A stretch of DNA of 64,000 bases. Origin: Jatrophihabitans sp. GTDB lineage: Bacteria; Actinomycetota; Actinomycetes; Mycobacteriales; Jatrophihabitantaceae. The notes beneath the pieces are model-generated. The model was not told the origin of the DNA. It saw only the letters and a list, made by a program, of their open reading frames with translations, and ran no database searches. Where the stretch lies: contig DASWNX010000036.1 in NCBI GenBank assembly GCA_036399055.1, positions 1 to 64,000 on the forward strand, in the 5' to 3' direction. Below are positions 23,984 through 32,162 of this stretch, piece by piece; positions within the stretch are counted from its first letter, which is position 1, and every line of letters begins with the position of its first letter. The translations under genes were made by a program, and so were the position numbers.

Positions 23984-26695
23984 TTGTCCAGCGCGTTGCT
24001 TGCTGACCAAACCCGAGTCGACCACATCGACTGGCACCTCGTACCCCGCTTCATGCTGCGAGTGGCCGGCCTGCCCTTCGGCGCAGCTGACCGGTTGGTC
24101 GGCGGCGGGAGCGCCGGCTGGGCCGACGAGGTGCTGGCTGGCGAGCGCAGGCTGGCGGCCGACGCGGCGGCCCTGGCCGACGAGCTGCAGGCCTTCGTCG
24201 GCGGCAACCTGCGCGATGACACCGCGCGCAAGCTGGTGATCAACCTGCGCCGGGACGTGTTCAACTTGCGGCTGCCACGGGGCCTTCAGGCCGCCGAGCA
24301 GTTGCTGCCGGCCGATCTGCTGGCTCACCTGCACGCCTGGCTCGCCGAGCGCGAGCGGCAGCAGGCGCTGCTGGCCGACGGCATGGCGATCACCGACGAG
24401 GAGATCTCGCAGGCACGCCGGGAGCTGCGCGAGATCGCCGGCTCGCACGAGCTGCGGTGCGGCATCCAGCTGTCCTCGCCGTCCCTGGACGAGCACCTGG
24501 ACGGCTACCTGCGCGCCGATCCCGGCCGGCTGAACAAGCGGGAGCGCAGGATCGAGCGTTCACTGCTGGAGTACCTGTTCCGCACGGCGTGCAAGACCAG
24601 CCCGTTCGGCACCCTCACCCCGGTCGCGCTCGGCGCCGTCGCCGACGATGTCGGCCGAGCGGTGCGAGCCGACGTGCGCCACCTGCGCCAGGACAGCTCC
24701 ACGCTGCTCAACGTCGGGGTGCTGTCCCGGTTGTCCAACCTGATGATGAGCACCCCCGAGATGCGCCGCGACCTGCCGGTGCGCCCGACCGGAGGCCTGC
24801 AGCTGGAGGCGAACCGGCTGCGTTACCTGCGCCGGCTGCAGACCGCCCGCGGCAACGACGACGCCGCGGTCAGCATGGACGCGATGCACGAGAGCCTGTT
24901 CTACCTGCCGTCCGGGCCGGCGCTGCGCGAGGTGCTGGATCTGCTCGGCGACACCGAGCCGATGCGCTACGCCGAGCTGGCACGCCGGTTGGCCGCCCTG
25001 GGCGAGGACCGGTCCGCCGAAGAGGTCGATGCCTACCTCTCGCACCTGCTGCGCCTGGGCCTGTTGGTCGTGCCGGACCTGCAGCTGGACCTGCACGACC
25101 GCGCGGTCGGCAGCTCCTACCAGGACGCGCTGCGTCGGCTCGGCAGCGAGTGGGCTGAGGACACCGCCGAGATCGTCGGCCGGATCGACGCGCACGTGGC
25201 CGAGTTCGCCGGCGCGGATCTGGTCCGCCGGCGCGCGCTGCTGGCGCGGATCCGTGGGGAGATCACCGAGGCTCACCGGGTGCTCAACCGGACCGACGTC
25301 GGCGTGCTGCGCACGCTGGTCTATGAGAACACCACGGTGCCTGGGGTCACGGTGACCGCCGACCGACAGGTGTGGACCGGCGACGCGACAGCCGGACTGC
25401 GCCAGCTCGCCACGATCCTGCCCGCCTTCGACGGCAACCTGGTGCGCAGGTTGGTGACCAAGGGGTACTTCGTCATCCGGCACGGCTCGGGCGGGCGGTG
25501 CGAGGACTTCCTGTCCTTCGCGCACGAGTTCGGCCAGGACTTCTATGACAATTACAGCCAGGGCCTGATGCGGCACCAGCGCTTCGACGGCACCGAGTTC
25601 CACGGGTATGACAACTGGTTCCGCCAGCCCGAGATCGGCCAGCTCGACCAGGCCAGGCTGACCGTGACCCAGGAGCTCGCTCAGCGGTACACCGAGTTGA
25701 CCTCGCGCGCTGAGCCGGCCGAGGGCGCCGGCGCGGATCTGGAGCTCGGCGACGATTTCATCGCGGCCGTGTCGCAGCAGCTGCCGGCCGGGCTGGGCGC
25801 CCTGCAGCCGACATCGTTCTTCCTGCAGGTCGCCGACGACGGCGCGAACGAGCCGCTGGTCGTGGTCAACCGGGTCTACACCGGGCTGACCCTGCTGTTC
25901 TCCCGGTTCGCCCATCTGTTCGGCGCCGAGCTGCCCGCCGAGCTGCGCGGCGCGCTCGACGCGGTCACCCCCGAAGGCGCGGTGTTCGCCGAGCTGAAGG
26001 GCGGCGCCGATGCCACCAACCTCAACCTGCATCCGATCGTCACTCCGTACGAGATCGTCTCCCCCGGTGAGGTGAGCTTCCGTCCGGCGGCGGAGCAGAT
26101 CCCGGTCGAGGACCTGATCGTCGAGCACGACCCGGTCGCCGACCGGCTGCTGCTGCGGTCCCGGCGCCTCGGAGTCGAGGTGATCCCGGCCTACCTGGGC
26201 TTCCTGCTGCCGATGGCGCTGCCCGAGGTGCAGCAGGTGCTGCTGAACTTCTCCTACGCCAGCCTGGCATCGCTGGACCTGTGGGCCGGGGTGGACCTGC
26301 CGACCGATCGCATCATCGAGCTGCCGCGCATCAGGCTCGGCAACGTGGTGGCGCAGCGCCGGACGTGGCGGATTCCGCCGGCCGAGCTGCCCGCCGATGT
26401 GGACGGTCGCGGCGAGCACGAGTGGTACCTGGCCTGGCGGCGTTGGCAGCGGGCGGCCGGACTGCCGCGCCGGGTCTTCGCCAGCCTCGGCGGCGAGCAC
26501 AAGCCGCTCTACGTCGACTTCGACTCCTACTTCTCGGTGCAGTTGCTGCACACCGCGACTCGAGGCGCCACAGCCACGGCCGTGCTGACCGAGATGCTGC
26601 CGGGGCCTGAGGAGCTGTGGCTGCGCAACGGCGAGGATCGCTACGTCACCGAGTTGACGGTCGAATTCAACGGAATGCGGATGGAGCGGCGATGA
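23984..26695 (+). CDS. LanB-type dehydratase, glutamylation protein
   Basis: 903 aa. It matches the N-terminal (glutamyl-tRNA-dependent Ser/Thr glutamylation) part of class I lanthipeptide dehydratases: WHLVPRFMLRVAGLPF start, KRERRIERSLLEYLFR, the TSPFGT motif (about residues 205-210), and FYLPSGPALREVLDLLG. Near the end RRVFASLGGEHKPLYVDFDS is the usual LanB close. It should activate Ser/Thr of the precursor as glutamyl esters. The start is the rare TTG at 23984, supported by GAGAGG 6 nt upstream and by the similarity beginning immediately. It is coupled to the next gene by an ATGA overlap. Confidence 0.9.
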   Translation: MSSALLADQTRVDHIDWHLVPRFMLRVAGLPFGAADRLVGGGSAGWADEVLAGERRLAADAAALADELQAFVGGNLRDDTARKLVINLRRDVFNLRLPRGLQAAEQLLPADLLAHLHAWLAERERQQALLADGMAITDEEISQARRELREIAGSHELRCGIQLSSPSLDEHLDGYLRADPGRLNKRERRIERSLLEYLFRTACKTSPFGTLTPVALGAVADDVGRAVRADVRHLRQDSSTLLNVGVLSRLSNLMMSTPEMRRDLPVRPTGGLQLEANRLRYLRRLQTARGNDDAAVSMDAMHESLFYLPSGPALREVLDLLGDTEPMRYAELARRLAALGEDRSAEEVDAYLSHLLRLGLLVVPDLQLDLHDRAVGSSYQDALRRLGSEWAEDTAEIVGRIDAHVAEFAGADLVRRRALLARIRGEITEAHRVLNRTDVGVLRTLVYENTTVPGVTVTADRQVWTGDATAGLRQLATILPAFDGNLVRRLVTKGYFVIRHGSGGRCEDFLSFAHEFGQDFYDNYSQGLMRHQRFDGTEFHGYDNWFRQPEIGQLDQARLTVTQELAQRYTELTSRAEPAEGAGADLELGDDFIAAVSQQLPAGLGALQPTSFFLQVADDGANEPLVVVNRVYTGLTLLFSRFAHLFGAELPAELRGALDAVTPEGAVFAELKGGADATNLNLHPIVTPYEIVSPGEVSFRPAAEQIPVEDLIVEHDPVADRLLLRSRRLGVEVIPAYLGFLLPMALPEVQQVLLNFSYASLASLDLWAGVDLPTDRIIELPRIRLGNVVAQRRTWRIPPAELPADVDGRGEHEWYLAWRRWQRAAGLPRRVFASLGGEHKPLYVDFDSYFSVQLLHTATRGATATAVLTEMLPGPEELWLRNGEDRYVTELTVEFNGMRMERR

Positions 26696-27738
26696 ACGAC
26701 AACCAGTCGGGGCAGGGCGTGCTCGACGACGGCGACAGCTGGATCAGCCTGCACGTGTTCTACGCCGCGAACTCCAATCCCGTGCTGGTGCACTGCATCG
26801 GCCCGCTGGTGGCCGAGCTGCGCGAACGCGGCCTGCTGAGCAAGTGGTTCTTCATCCGGTACTGGCTGGAGGGCCCGCACACCCGGATCAGGCTGTTGCC
26901 TGCCCCGGACGCCGATCCCGACGAGGTGCGCAGGATCGCCGAGAGCGCCATCGCGGCCTACCTCAAGCGACGTCCGGCGCTGTACGAGGAGGATCGCAAC
27001 AACAGCGACGACCTCTACAAGAACATGTTCCTGGCCGAGTACAGCCAGGAGCGGTGGGACGAGCTGTACGGCGAGGACGGGAGAATGCCGTTCCGCGACA
27101 ACAACAGCGTCGCCGAGATCGCCTACGAGCGCGAGTACAGCCGCTACGGCGGCCCGGTCGGGATGGCTCTGGCCGAGTCCCACTTCGAGCGTTCCAGCGA
27201 TCACGTCCTGTCGCTGCTGGCCAGCACGAACGTGCACGTGCGCACCGTGCTGCTCGGGCAGGCCGCGCAGCTCACCCTGACGCTGTGCCTGACCTTCCTG
27301 CCCGACGAGGCGGCCGTCGCTCAGTTCCTCGTCCGGTACCGCACGATGTGGGAGACCTCCTACCAGGAGCCCAGCGACTCCCAGCACGAGAAGTTCGACA
27401 ACAGCTACGACCGGATGTCGGAGAGGTTCGTCCAGCGGCTGCGCCAACTGCGGGCCGTCGCCCGGGGCGAGCAACCGGCGCCGACGCCCGCGGAGCAGTC
27501 CTGGCTGGCGCACTGCGTGGAGCTGCGCGAGCAGACACTGCGCCATGCCGAGGCTGGTGAGTTGAGCTTCCGGGACGGCGTGGTGACCGACCCCCAGGCC
27601 GCCCTGGCGATCGTGCTCAGCTCGTACGTGCACATGACGAACAACCGGCTCGGAATCAGCATCCTGGACGAGATCTACCTGTCCTATGTGATCGTCAAGG
27701 GCCTGGCCGAGCTGGCGCCGGCGGCGGTCGCCTCGTGA
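26692..27738 (+). CDS. Thiopeptide-type biosynthesis protein, glutamate-elimination (SpaB C-terminal) domain
   Basis: 348 aa. The family pattern is clear: DSWISLHVFYAANSNPVLVH, WFFIRYWLEGPHTRIRL, YEREYSRYGGPVGMALAE and HMTNNRLGISILDEIYLSY. In split LanB systems this protein removes glutamate to leave dehydroalanine or dehydrobutyrine; pyridine-forming [4+2] enzymes of thiopeptides belong to the same superfamily. Only one copy is present, so elimination is the more likely role. The ATG overlaps the LanB stop; the next gene overlaps by GTGA. Confidence 0.88.
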   Translation: MNDNQSGQGVLDDGDSWISLHVFYAANSNPVLVHCIGPLVAELRERGLLSKWFFIRYWLEGPHTRIRLLPAPDADPDEVRRIAESAIAAYLKRRPALYEEDRNNSDDLYKNMFLAEYSQERWDELYGEDGRMPFRDNNSVAEIAYEREYSRYGGPVGMALAESHFERSSDHVLSLLASTNVHVRTVLLGQAAQLTLTLCLTFLPDEAAVAQFLVRYRTMWETSYQEPSDSQHEKFDNSYDRMSERFVQRLRQLRAVARGEQPAPTPAEQSWLAHCVELREQTLRHAEAGELSFRDGVVTDPQAALAIVLSSYVHMTNNRLGISILDEIYLSYVIVKGLAELAPAAVAS

Positions 27739-29075
27739 CGGCCACCGGCTACCAGCTGCCCCGGCTGCGGCCGGAGGTCGTGCTCGGCCCCGCGCTGCGC
27801 GCAGGTCCGGACGTCGTGCATCACGTCAAGGATCCGGCCACCGGGACCTACTACCGGATCGGGCATCGCGAGCACTTCATCCTGCGGCGGATGGACGGCG
27901 CGCACACGCTGGAGGACATCGGCGCCGAGTACGCCCAGCACTACGGCCGCCGGCTCGGCGAGGACAGCTGGCGGCAGCTGTTCACCCTGCTCGGGCAGCG
28001 CCAGCTGCTCGACGGCCACGCCGACGAGGCGGCCCTGACCCGGTTGAAGGCCGCTACCGAGGCCAAGCAGGCCGTCCAGAGCTCGTGGGCGCACCGGAGT
28101 TGGGTGCTGCTGCATCCGGACGAGGTCTGCACCCGGCTGGCGGAGGCGTTCGGCTGGGCCTTCCGCCGGGCGTTCGTGGCGCCTGCGCTGCTGGTGATGC
28201 TTGCCCTGCAGGTCTTCGTCTGGACGCACGTTCGGACCCTGGCTGCCGATGCGACCGACCGCACCTGGTGGCCGTTGACAATCTCGCTCTCGCTGCTGCT
28301 GCTGCTGCTGATCACGGCGCTACACGAGCTCGGCCACGGCGTGGCCTGCAAGCACTACGGCGGCGAGGTGAACGAGATCGGGTTTCGCTGGCGGTTCCCC
28401 AGGCTCGAGCCCTACTGCCGCACCGACGACATCGTGCTGTTCCACCGCCGGTCCGCGCGGGTGGTCACCGCGTTCGCGGGCACCTTCGTGACCCTGCTGG
28501 CGCTGCTGCCGCTGCTCGCGGTCTGGGCGCTCATACCCGGCTGGCAGCTCGGGCAGTCGATCGCCGCGGGCCTGCTGCTGTTCGGCAGTTTCGGCGCGGT
28601 GGTCAACCTGGCCCCGTTCCTGCAGCTGGACGGCTACGCGATGCTGGGACATGCCCTGAACCAGGCCGACCTGCGCCGCGATTGCCTGCGGTTCTGGCGG
28701 CTGCGGCTGGGCCGGCGTGGGCCCGAGCGCGCTGAGCGCTTGGGCGCCTATCCGACCCGGGAGCGATGGATCTACACCGTCTACGGCATCAGCGCGGTGC
28801 TGGTGCTCGGCGCGGGCTACGCGACCCTGATGTGGTTGTGGTACCACAGCCTGCGCCGGTGGATGTCAGGCCCGTACGCGGTGACGATCCTGGCGGCCGA
28901 GACGGTCTTGGTGGTGGTGCTGCTCGGCTTCGCGGCCCGGACTCGGACAACCCGGCTGGCCGCGGCCAAGGCCGCCGGGGTCTCGGCTGCTGCGGCGCCG
29001 GTTCCTGCGGCGTCGGTTCCTGCGGCGCCGGTCGCTGCCGCCCCGACCGCCCCGGCAGGAATCCGCCATGGCTGA
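27735..29075 (+). CDS. PqqD-like domain fused to an M50-type membrane zinc metalloprotease
   Basis: 446 aa. Residues about 1-95 resemble a PqqD/RRE wHTH (TYYRIGHREHFILRRMDGAHTLEDIGAEY). Then come transmembrane helices with the zinc motif HELGH (in ALHELGHGVACKHYGG) and the second metal motif QLDGY, the pattern of M50 site-2-type proteases and of YydH-like putative peptide metalloproteases. The C-terminal tail is Ala/Pro/Val-rich. Its place between the dehydratase and the transporter suggests leader removal or peptide export at the membrane. The GTG start overlaps the upstream stop; the ABC gene overlaps its 3' end by 8 nt. Confidence 0.82.
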   Translation: MTATGYQLPRLRPEVVLGPALRAGPDVVHHVKDPATGTYYRIGHREHFILRRMDGAHTLEDIGAEYAQHYGRRLGEDSWRQLFTLLGQRQLLDGHADEAALTRLKAATEAKQAVQSSWAHRSWVLLHPDEVCTRLAEAFGWAFRRAFVAPALLVMLALQVFVWTHVRTLAADATDRTWWPLTISLSLLLLLLITALHELGHGVACKHYGGEVNEIGFRWRFPRLEPYCRTDDIVLFHRRSARVVTAFAGTFVTLLALLPLLAVWALIPGWQLGQSIAAGLLLFGSFGAVVNLAPFLQLDGYAMLGHALNQADLRRDCLRFWRLRLGRRGPERAERLGAYPTRERWIYTVYGISAVLVLGAGYATLMWLWYHSLRRWMSGPYAVTILAAETVLVVVLLGFAARTRTTRLAAAKAAGVSAAAAPVPAASVPAAPVAAAPTAPAGIRHG

Positions 29076-29988
29076 CCTGGCGATCCAGGCGACCGGGCTG
29101 ACCAAGCAGTACCGTCCCGGCACGGGCGTGTTCGACCTGGATCTGTCCGTCGGCGTCGGGGAGATCTTCGGCTTCCTCGGCCCGAACGGCGCCGGTAAGA
29201 CCACCACGATGCGGATGCTGGTGGGGCTCGTGCGTCCGAGCGCCGGCGCCGTCTCGGTGCTCGGCCATCCGGCCGGTAGCAGGCAGAGCCTGGCGGGAGT
29301 CGGCGCGCTGATCGAGTCCCCCGCGCTCTATCCGCACCTGGGTGGCCGGGACAACCTGCGCATCCTCGCCCGTTACGCCGGGCTGCCGATCAAGCGGGTG
29401 GACGAGGTGCTGGCCGAGGTCGAGATGACCGATCAAGCCGACGTGCCCTTCCGCACCTGCTCGCTGGGCATGAAGCAGCGGCTGGGGGTCGCCGTGGCGC
29501 TGCTGAAGGATCCGGCGCTGCTGATCCTGGACGAGCCGACCAATGGCCTGGACCCGGCCGGCATGGCCAGCATGCGCGCGCTCATCGCAGAGTTGCGTCG
29601 CGGCCGGCGCACCGTCCTGCTGTCCAGCCACCTGCTCGCCGAGGTCGAGCATCTGTGCGACCGGGTGGCCGTGATCAGCCATGGCCGGCTGGTGGCCACC
29701 GGCACCGTCGACGAGCTGCGCGGCGGGGCGGGGACCGGTCGGCTGACGATCCGGGTTGACTCCGTCGAACACGCGGCCGAGCTGGTGCGCCGGCATCCGG
29801 CGGTGCGGTCGGCGCTGGTCGTCGAGGGACGGCTTGAGGTGTCGGTGGCTGCCCACCAGGCGGCGGCCATCAACCGGCTGCTGGTCGAGGCGGGCCTGGA
29901 CGTGCACGATCTGCGCCAGGACGAGGCGACCCTGGAGGACGCGTTCTTCGAGCTGATAGCGGGCGAGCAGGCCGAGGTGGCGGTGTGA
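29068..29988 (+). CDS. ABC transporter ATP-binding protein (BcrA/DrrA-like) of the RiPP cluster
   Basis: 306 aa. Walker A GPNGAGKTT, signature SLGMKQRLGVA, Walker B LLILDEPTNGLDP and the switch His in LLSSHLLAEVEHLCD are all intact. The C-terminal extension (about 90 residues) is usual for drug- and peptide-resistance ABC-2 systems. With the following permease it should export the mature peptide or protect the producer. It overlaps the protease gene by 8 nt and the permease gene by 1 nt. Confidence 0.92.
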   Translation: MADLAIQATGLTKQYRPGTGVFDLDLSVGVGEIFGFLGPNGAGKTTTMRMLVGLVRPSAGAVSVLGHPAGSRQSLAGVGALIESPALYPHLGGRDNLRILARYAGLPIKRVDEVLAEVEMTDQADVPFRTCSLGMKQRLGVAVALLKDPALLILDEPTNGLDPAGMASMRALIAELRRGRRTVLLSSHLLAEVEHLCDRVAVISHGRLVATGTVDELRGGAGTGRLTIRVDSVEHAAELVRRHPAVRSALVVEGRLEVSVAAHQAAAINRLLVEAGLDVHDLRQDEATLEDAFFELIAGEQAEVAV

Positions 29989-30833
29989 TGACCGATGTGC
30001 TGCGCGCCGAGCTGCTGGCGACGCGTAAGCGTCCGGGCGCCTGGATCATCGGCGGCGCCTGGGTAGTCCTCGCCGTGGGCTTCGGCATGCTGGTGCCCTA
30101 TCTGGTGTACCTGGCGCTGCGCGGCCGGCCGAGCAGTTCCGCCGGCGACACCGAGAAGCTGCTCACCGGGGTCCTGCCCGAGCAGTTCGTCTCGACCTCG
30201 GTGGCGCTGTACCCGCTGTTCGGCAGCGCCCTGATGCTGATCTTCGGCGCGGTGCTGATCGGCGGTGACTACCGGTGGGGCACCCTGGGGACGCTGCTCA
30301 CGCAGCGGCCCGGCCGGGTGGCGATGATGCTCGGCAAGGCCGCGGCGTTGGGGCTGGCGCTGCTGGGGGTGACGGTCGCGGTGGTGCTCGCGACCGCCGC
30401 GACCAGCGCGGTGATCGCGGCGCTCGCGGGTCGAGCCAGCCGCTGGCCTGGCCCGGTGACGCTGCTGGAGGGGATCGGCAGCGCCTGGCTGGTCAGCGCC
30501 GCGGCGGCGAGCCTCGGCGCGTTCCTGGCCGTGCTGCTGCGCAACACCGCCGCCGCGATCGCGGTCGGGCTCGTGTGGTTGCTGGCCCTGGAGAACCTGG
30601 TGTCGGGCATCGCGAGCACGGTGCCGGCGCTGAAGGTGGTGCAGCGGCTGCTGATCGGGCCCAGCGGCGGCTCGCTGGCCACGTCCCTGGGCTCGGAGAC
30701 CCAGTCCGACGGCGGCATGCCCGGGGTGGTCGCGGTGTCGGGCTCGCTCACCGCCGTCGTGGTGCTCTGCTGCTATATCGCGGTGTTCCTCGGGTTGGCC
30801 ACGGCGCTGACCGTCCGTCGCGACCACTCCTGA
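29988..30833 (+). CDS. ABC-2 type transporter permease of the RiPP cluster
   Basis: 281 aa with six predicted membrane segments (for example AWIIGGAWVVLAVGFGMLVPYL, ALMLIFGAVLIGGDY, LTAVVVLCCYIAVFLGLATAL). The ABC-2 permease feature IGGDYRWGTLGTLLTQRPGR before the second helix is typical. It is the last gene of the operon. The ATG at 29988 shares a base with the ATPase stop (TGATG); a GTG at 29985 is also possible. Confidence 0.88.
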   Translation: MTDVLRAELLATRKRPGAWIIGGAWVVLAVGFGMLVPYLVYLALRGRPSSSAGDTEKLLTGVLPEQFVSTSVALYPLFGSALMLIFGAVLIGGDYRWGTLGTLLTQRPGRVAMMLGKAAALGLALLGVTVAVVLATAATSAVIAALAGRASRWPGPVTLLEGIGSAWLVSAAAASLGAFLAVLLRNTAAAIAVGLVWLLALENLVSGIASTVPALKVVQRLLIGPSGGSLATSLGSETQSDGGMPGVVAVSGSLTAVVVLCCYIAVFLGLATALTVRRDHS

Positions 30834-30911
30834 AGCACGCACCGACCCGCCAGGCAGGCATCAGGGGGCAACGCCTCACCGCTGACCCCTCATCACTTGC
30901 GTGCCAGAATT

Positions 30912-30945
30912 GGTCACTCTAGAGTAACCGTTGCTCATGAGTAAC
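30912..30945 (+). promoter_or_regulatory. Two tandem palindromic operators before the ArsR gene
   Basis: GGTCACTCTAGAGTAACC (30912-30929) is an 18-bp palindrome with one mismatched pair. Immediately after, GTTGCTCATGAGTAAC (30930-30945) is a second palindrome with one wobble pair, built from the same half-site (GTTACTC). The centres are 17 bp apart and the second covers the ATG at 30937. This is the layout of an autoregulatory ArsR operator. Confidence 0.7.
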
Positions 30946-31335
30946 CATTCAGCGGCTGAGGCCGCCCTCGACGCGCTCGGTGACCCGATGCGCCGCCGGC
31001 TGCTGGAGCTGCTGCACGCCGGCCCCCGCCCGGTCGGCGAGCTGGCCGCGGAGCTGCCGATCGGGCGTCCGGCCGTCAGCAAGCACCTGCGGGTGCTCGA
31101 AGGCGCCGGCTTGGTGCGCCACCGCAGCGAAGGCACCCGCAACCTCTACGCCCTGGCACCCGAGGGCCTGACCGACGTCCAGCAATGGCTGGTCGGCGTG
31201 TGGGACACCGCCCTGGCCGCCTTCGCCAGCTACGTCGCCGCCGCCAGCACGCCACCCGCCGACAGCACGCCACCCGAACAGCACGCCACCCGTCCAGCAC
31301 GCCACCCGTCCGGCCCAGGAGGCTTGAGGACATGA
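30937..31335 (+). CDS. ArsR family transcriptional regulator
   Basis: 132 aa. The wHTH is complete: EAALDALGDPMRRRLLELLHAGPRPVGELA, then recognition region GRPAVSKHLRVLEGAGLVRHR and the wing EGTRNLYALAPEG. No metal-binding CxC is seen in alpha3, so the ligand is not a classical As/Cd type. The C-terminal 30 residues are Pro/Thr/His-rich and probably disordered. The start overlaps a palindromic operator; the stop overlaps the next gene (ATGA). ArsR genes paired with SRPBCC genes are common and usually independent of neighbouring clusters. Confidence 0.88.
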   Translation: MSNHSAAEAALDALGDPMRRRLLELLHAGPRPVGELAAELPIGRPAVSKHLRVLEGAGLVRHRSEGTRNLYALAPEGLTDVQQWLVGVWDTALAAFASYVAAASTPPADSTPPEQHATRPARHPSGPGGLRT

Positions 31336-32093
31336 CCGAACCCGCGCCCATCCGTCGCGAGGTGGTAGTCGCCGCGCCGCCGGCCACCGCCTTCGCCCTG
31401 TTCACCGCCCACATCGGATCGTGGTGGCCGCTGGCCAGCCACAGTGTCTTCGGCGCGGACGCCACGGTCGCGTTCGAGGGCGACCAGCTGGTCGAGCGGT
31501 CGGGCAACCAGCGCACGGTGTGGGCCGAGGTCATCGAGCTCGACCCGCCGCGCAGCCTGCGGCTGAGCTGGCATCCCGGCCACGACGCCAGCCGCGCCAC
31601 CGAGCTGTCGGTGCGGTTCACCGACCGCGACGGCTCGACGGTGGTGAGCCTGGAGCACCTCGGCTGGCAGCGGCTCGCCGACCCGCAGGGCGCGCGCGCT
31701 GAGTACGAGCTGGGCTGGCCACTGGTGCTCGGGGCCTTTCAGCAGCAGCTTGATCCGCCGGTCCCACCGCCGGCAGCCACCGACTGGTACGTCCTGCTGC
31801 ACCAGCCCGGCCCGGCCGTGGCGCCCGGGCAATCCCTGTCCGAGCACCCGGACCTGATCGAGCACCTGGCGTTCTTGCAGCGGCTGGACGAGCAGGGCCT
31901 GCTGGTGGCGGCCGGTCCGCTCGCCGACAAGATCGGCTCAGGGATGACGGTGATCAGGGCCGCGCCTGACCTGGACATCCAGCGGCTGGCCACCGAGGAC
32001 GACCTGAGCGTGGCGCGCGGCGTGCTGAGCGTCCAGGTCGCGCCGTGGCTGGTGCAGGTCACCGGCGACTGGATCGTCCAGGCCCGGGGCTAG
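31332..32093 (+). CDS. SRPBCC (AHSA1-like) domain protein with C-terminal YCII-like domain
   Basis: 253 aa. Residues 1-140 are an AHSA1-type START fold (IRREVVVAAPPATAFALFTAHIGSWWPL, LSWHPGHDASRATELSVRF, VSLEHLGWQRL). Residues about 145-253 resemble YCII (DWYVLLHQPGPAVAPG, HPDLIEHLAFLQRLDEQGLLVAAGPL). It probably binds a small hydrophobic ligand; the reaction, if any, is unknown. It is translationally coupled to the ArsR gene and so likely controlled by it. Confidence 0.82.
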   Translation: MTEPAPIRREVVVAAPPATAFALFTAHIGSWWPLASHSVFGADATVAFEGDQLVERSGNQRTVWAEVIELDPPRSLRLSWHPGHDASRATELSVRFTDRDGSTVVSLEHLGWQRLADPQGARAEYELGWPLVLGAFQQQLDPPVPPPAATDWYVLLHQPGPAVAPGQSLSEHPDLIEHLAFLQRLDEQGLLVAAGPLADKIGSGMTVIRAAPDLDIQRLATEDDLSVARGVLSVQVAPWLVQVTGDWIVQARG

Positions 32094-32162
32094 CCTGAGC
32101 AGGCGGGTCGGCGCCGTCATCTGACCCGCACGTCCCACCGACCTCGACGCAGGAGTTCGCAG

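Noticed and set aside
30937..32093. ArsR and SRPBCC genes as regulator and tailoring enzyme of the RiPP cluster
   Set aside because: They have their own operators, follow a 100-nt gap, and ArsR-SRPBCC pairs are common independent units; a link to the RiPP is not supported.
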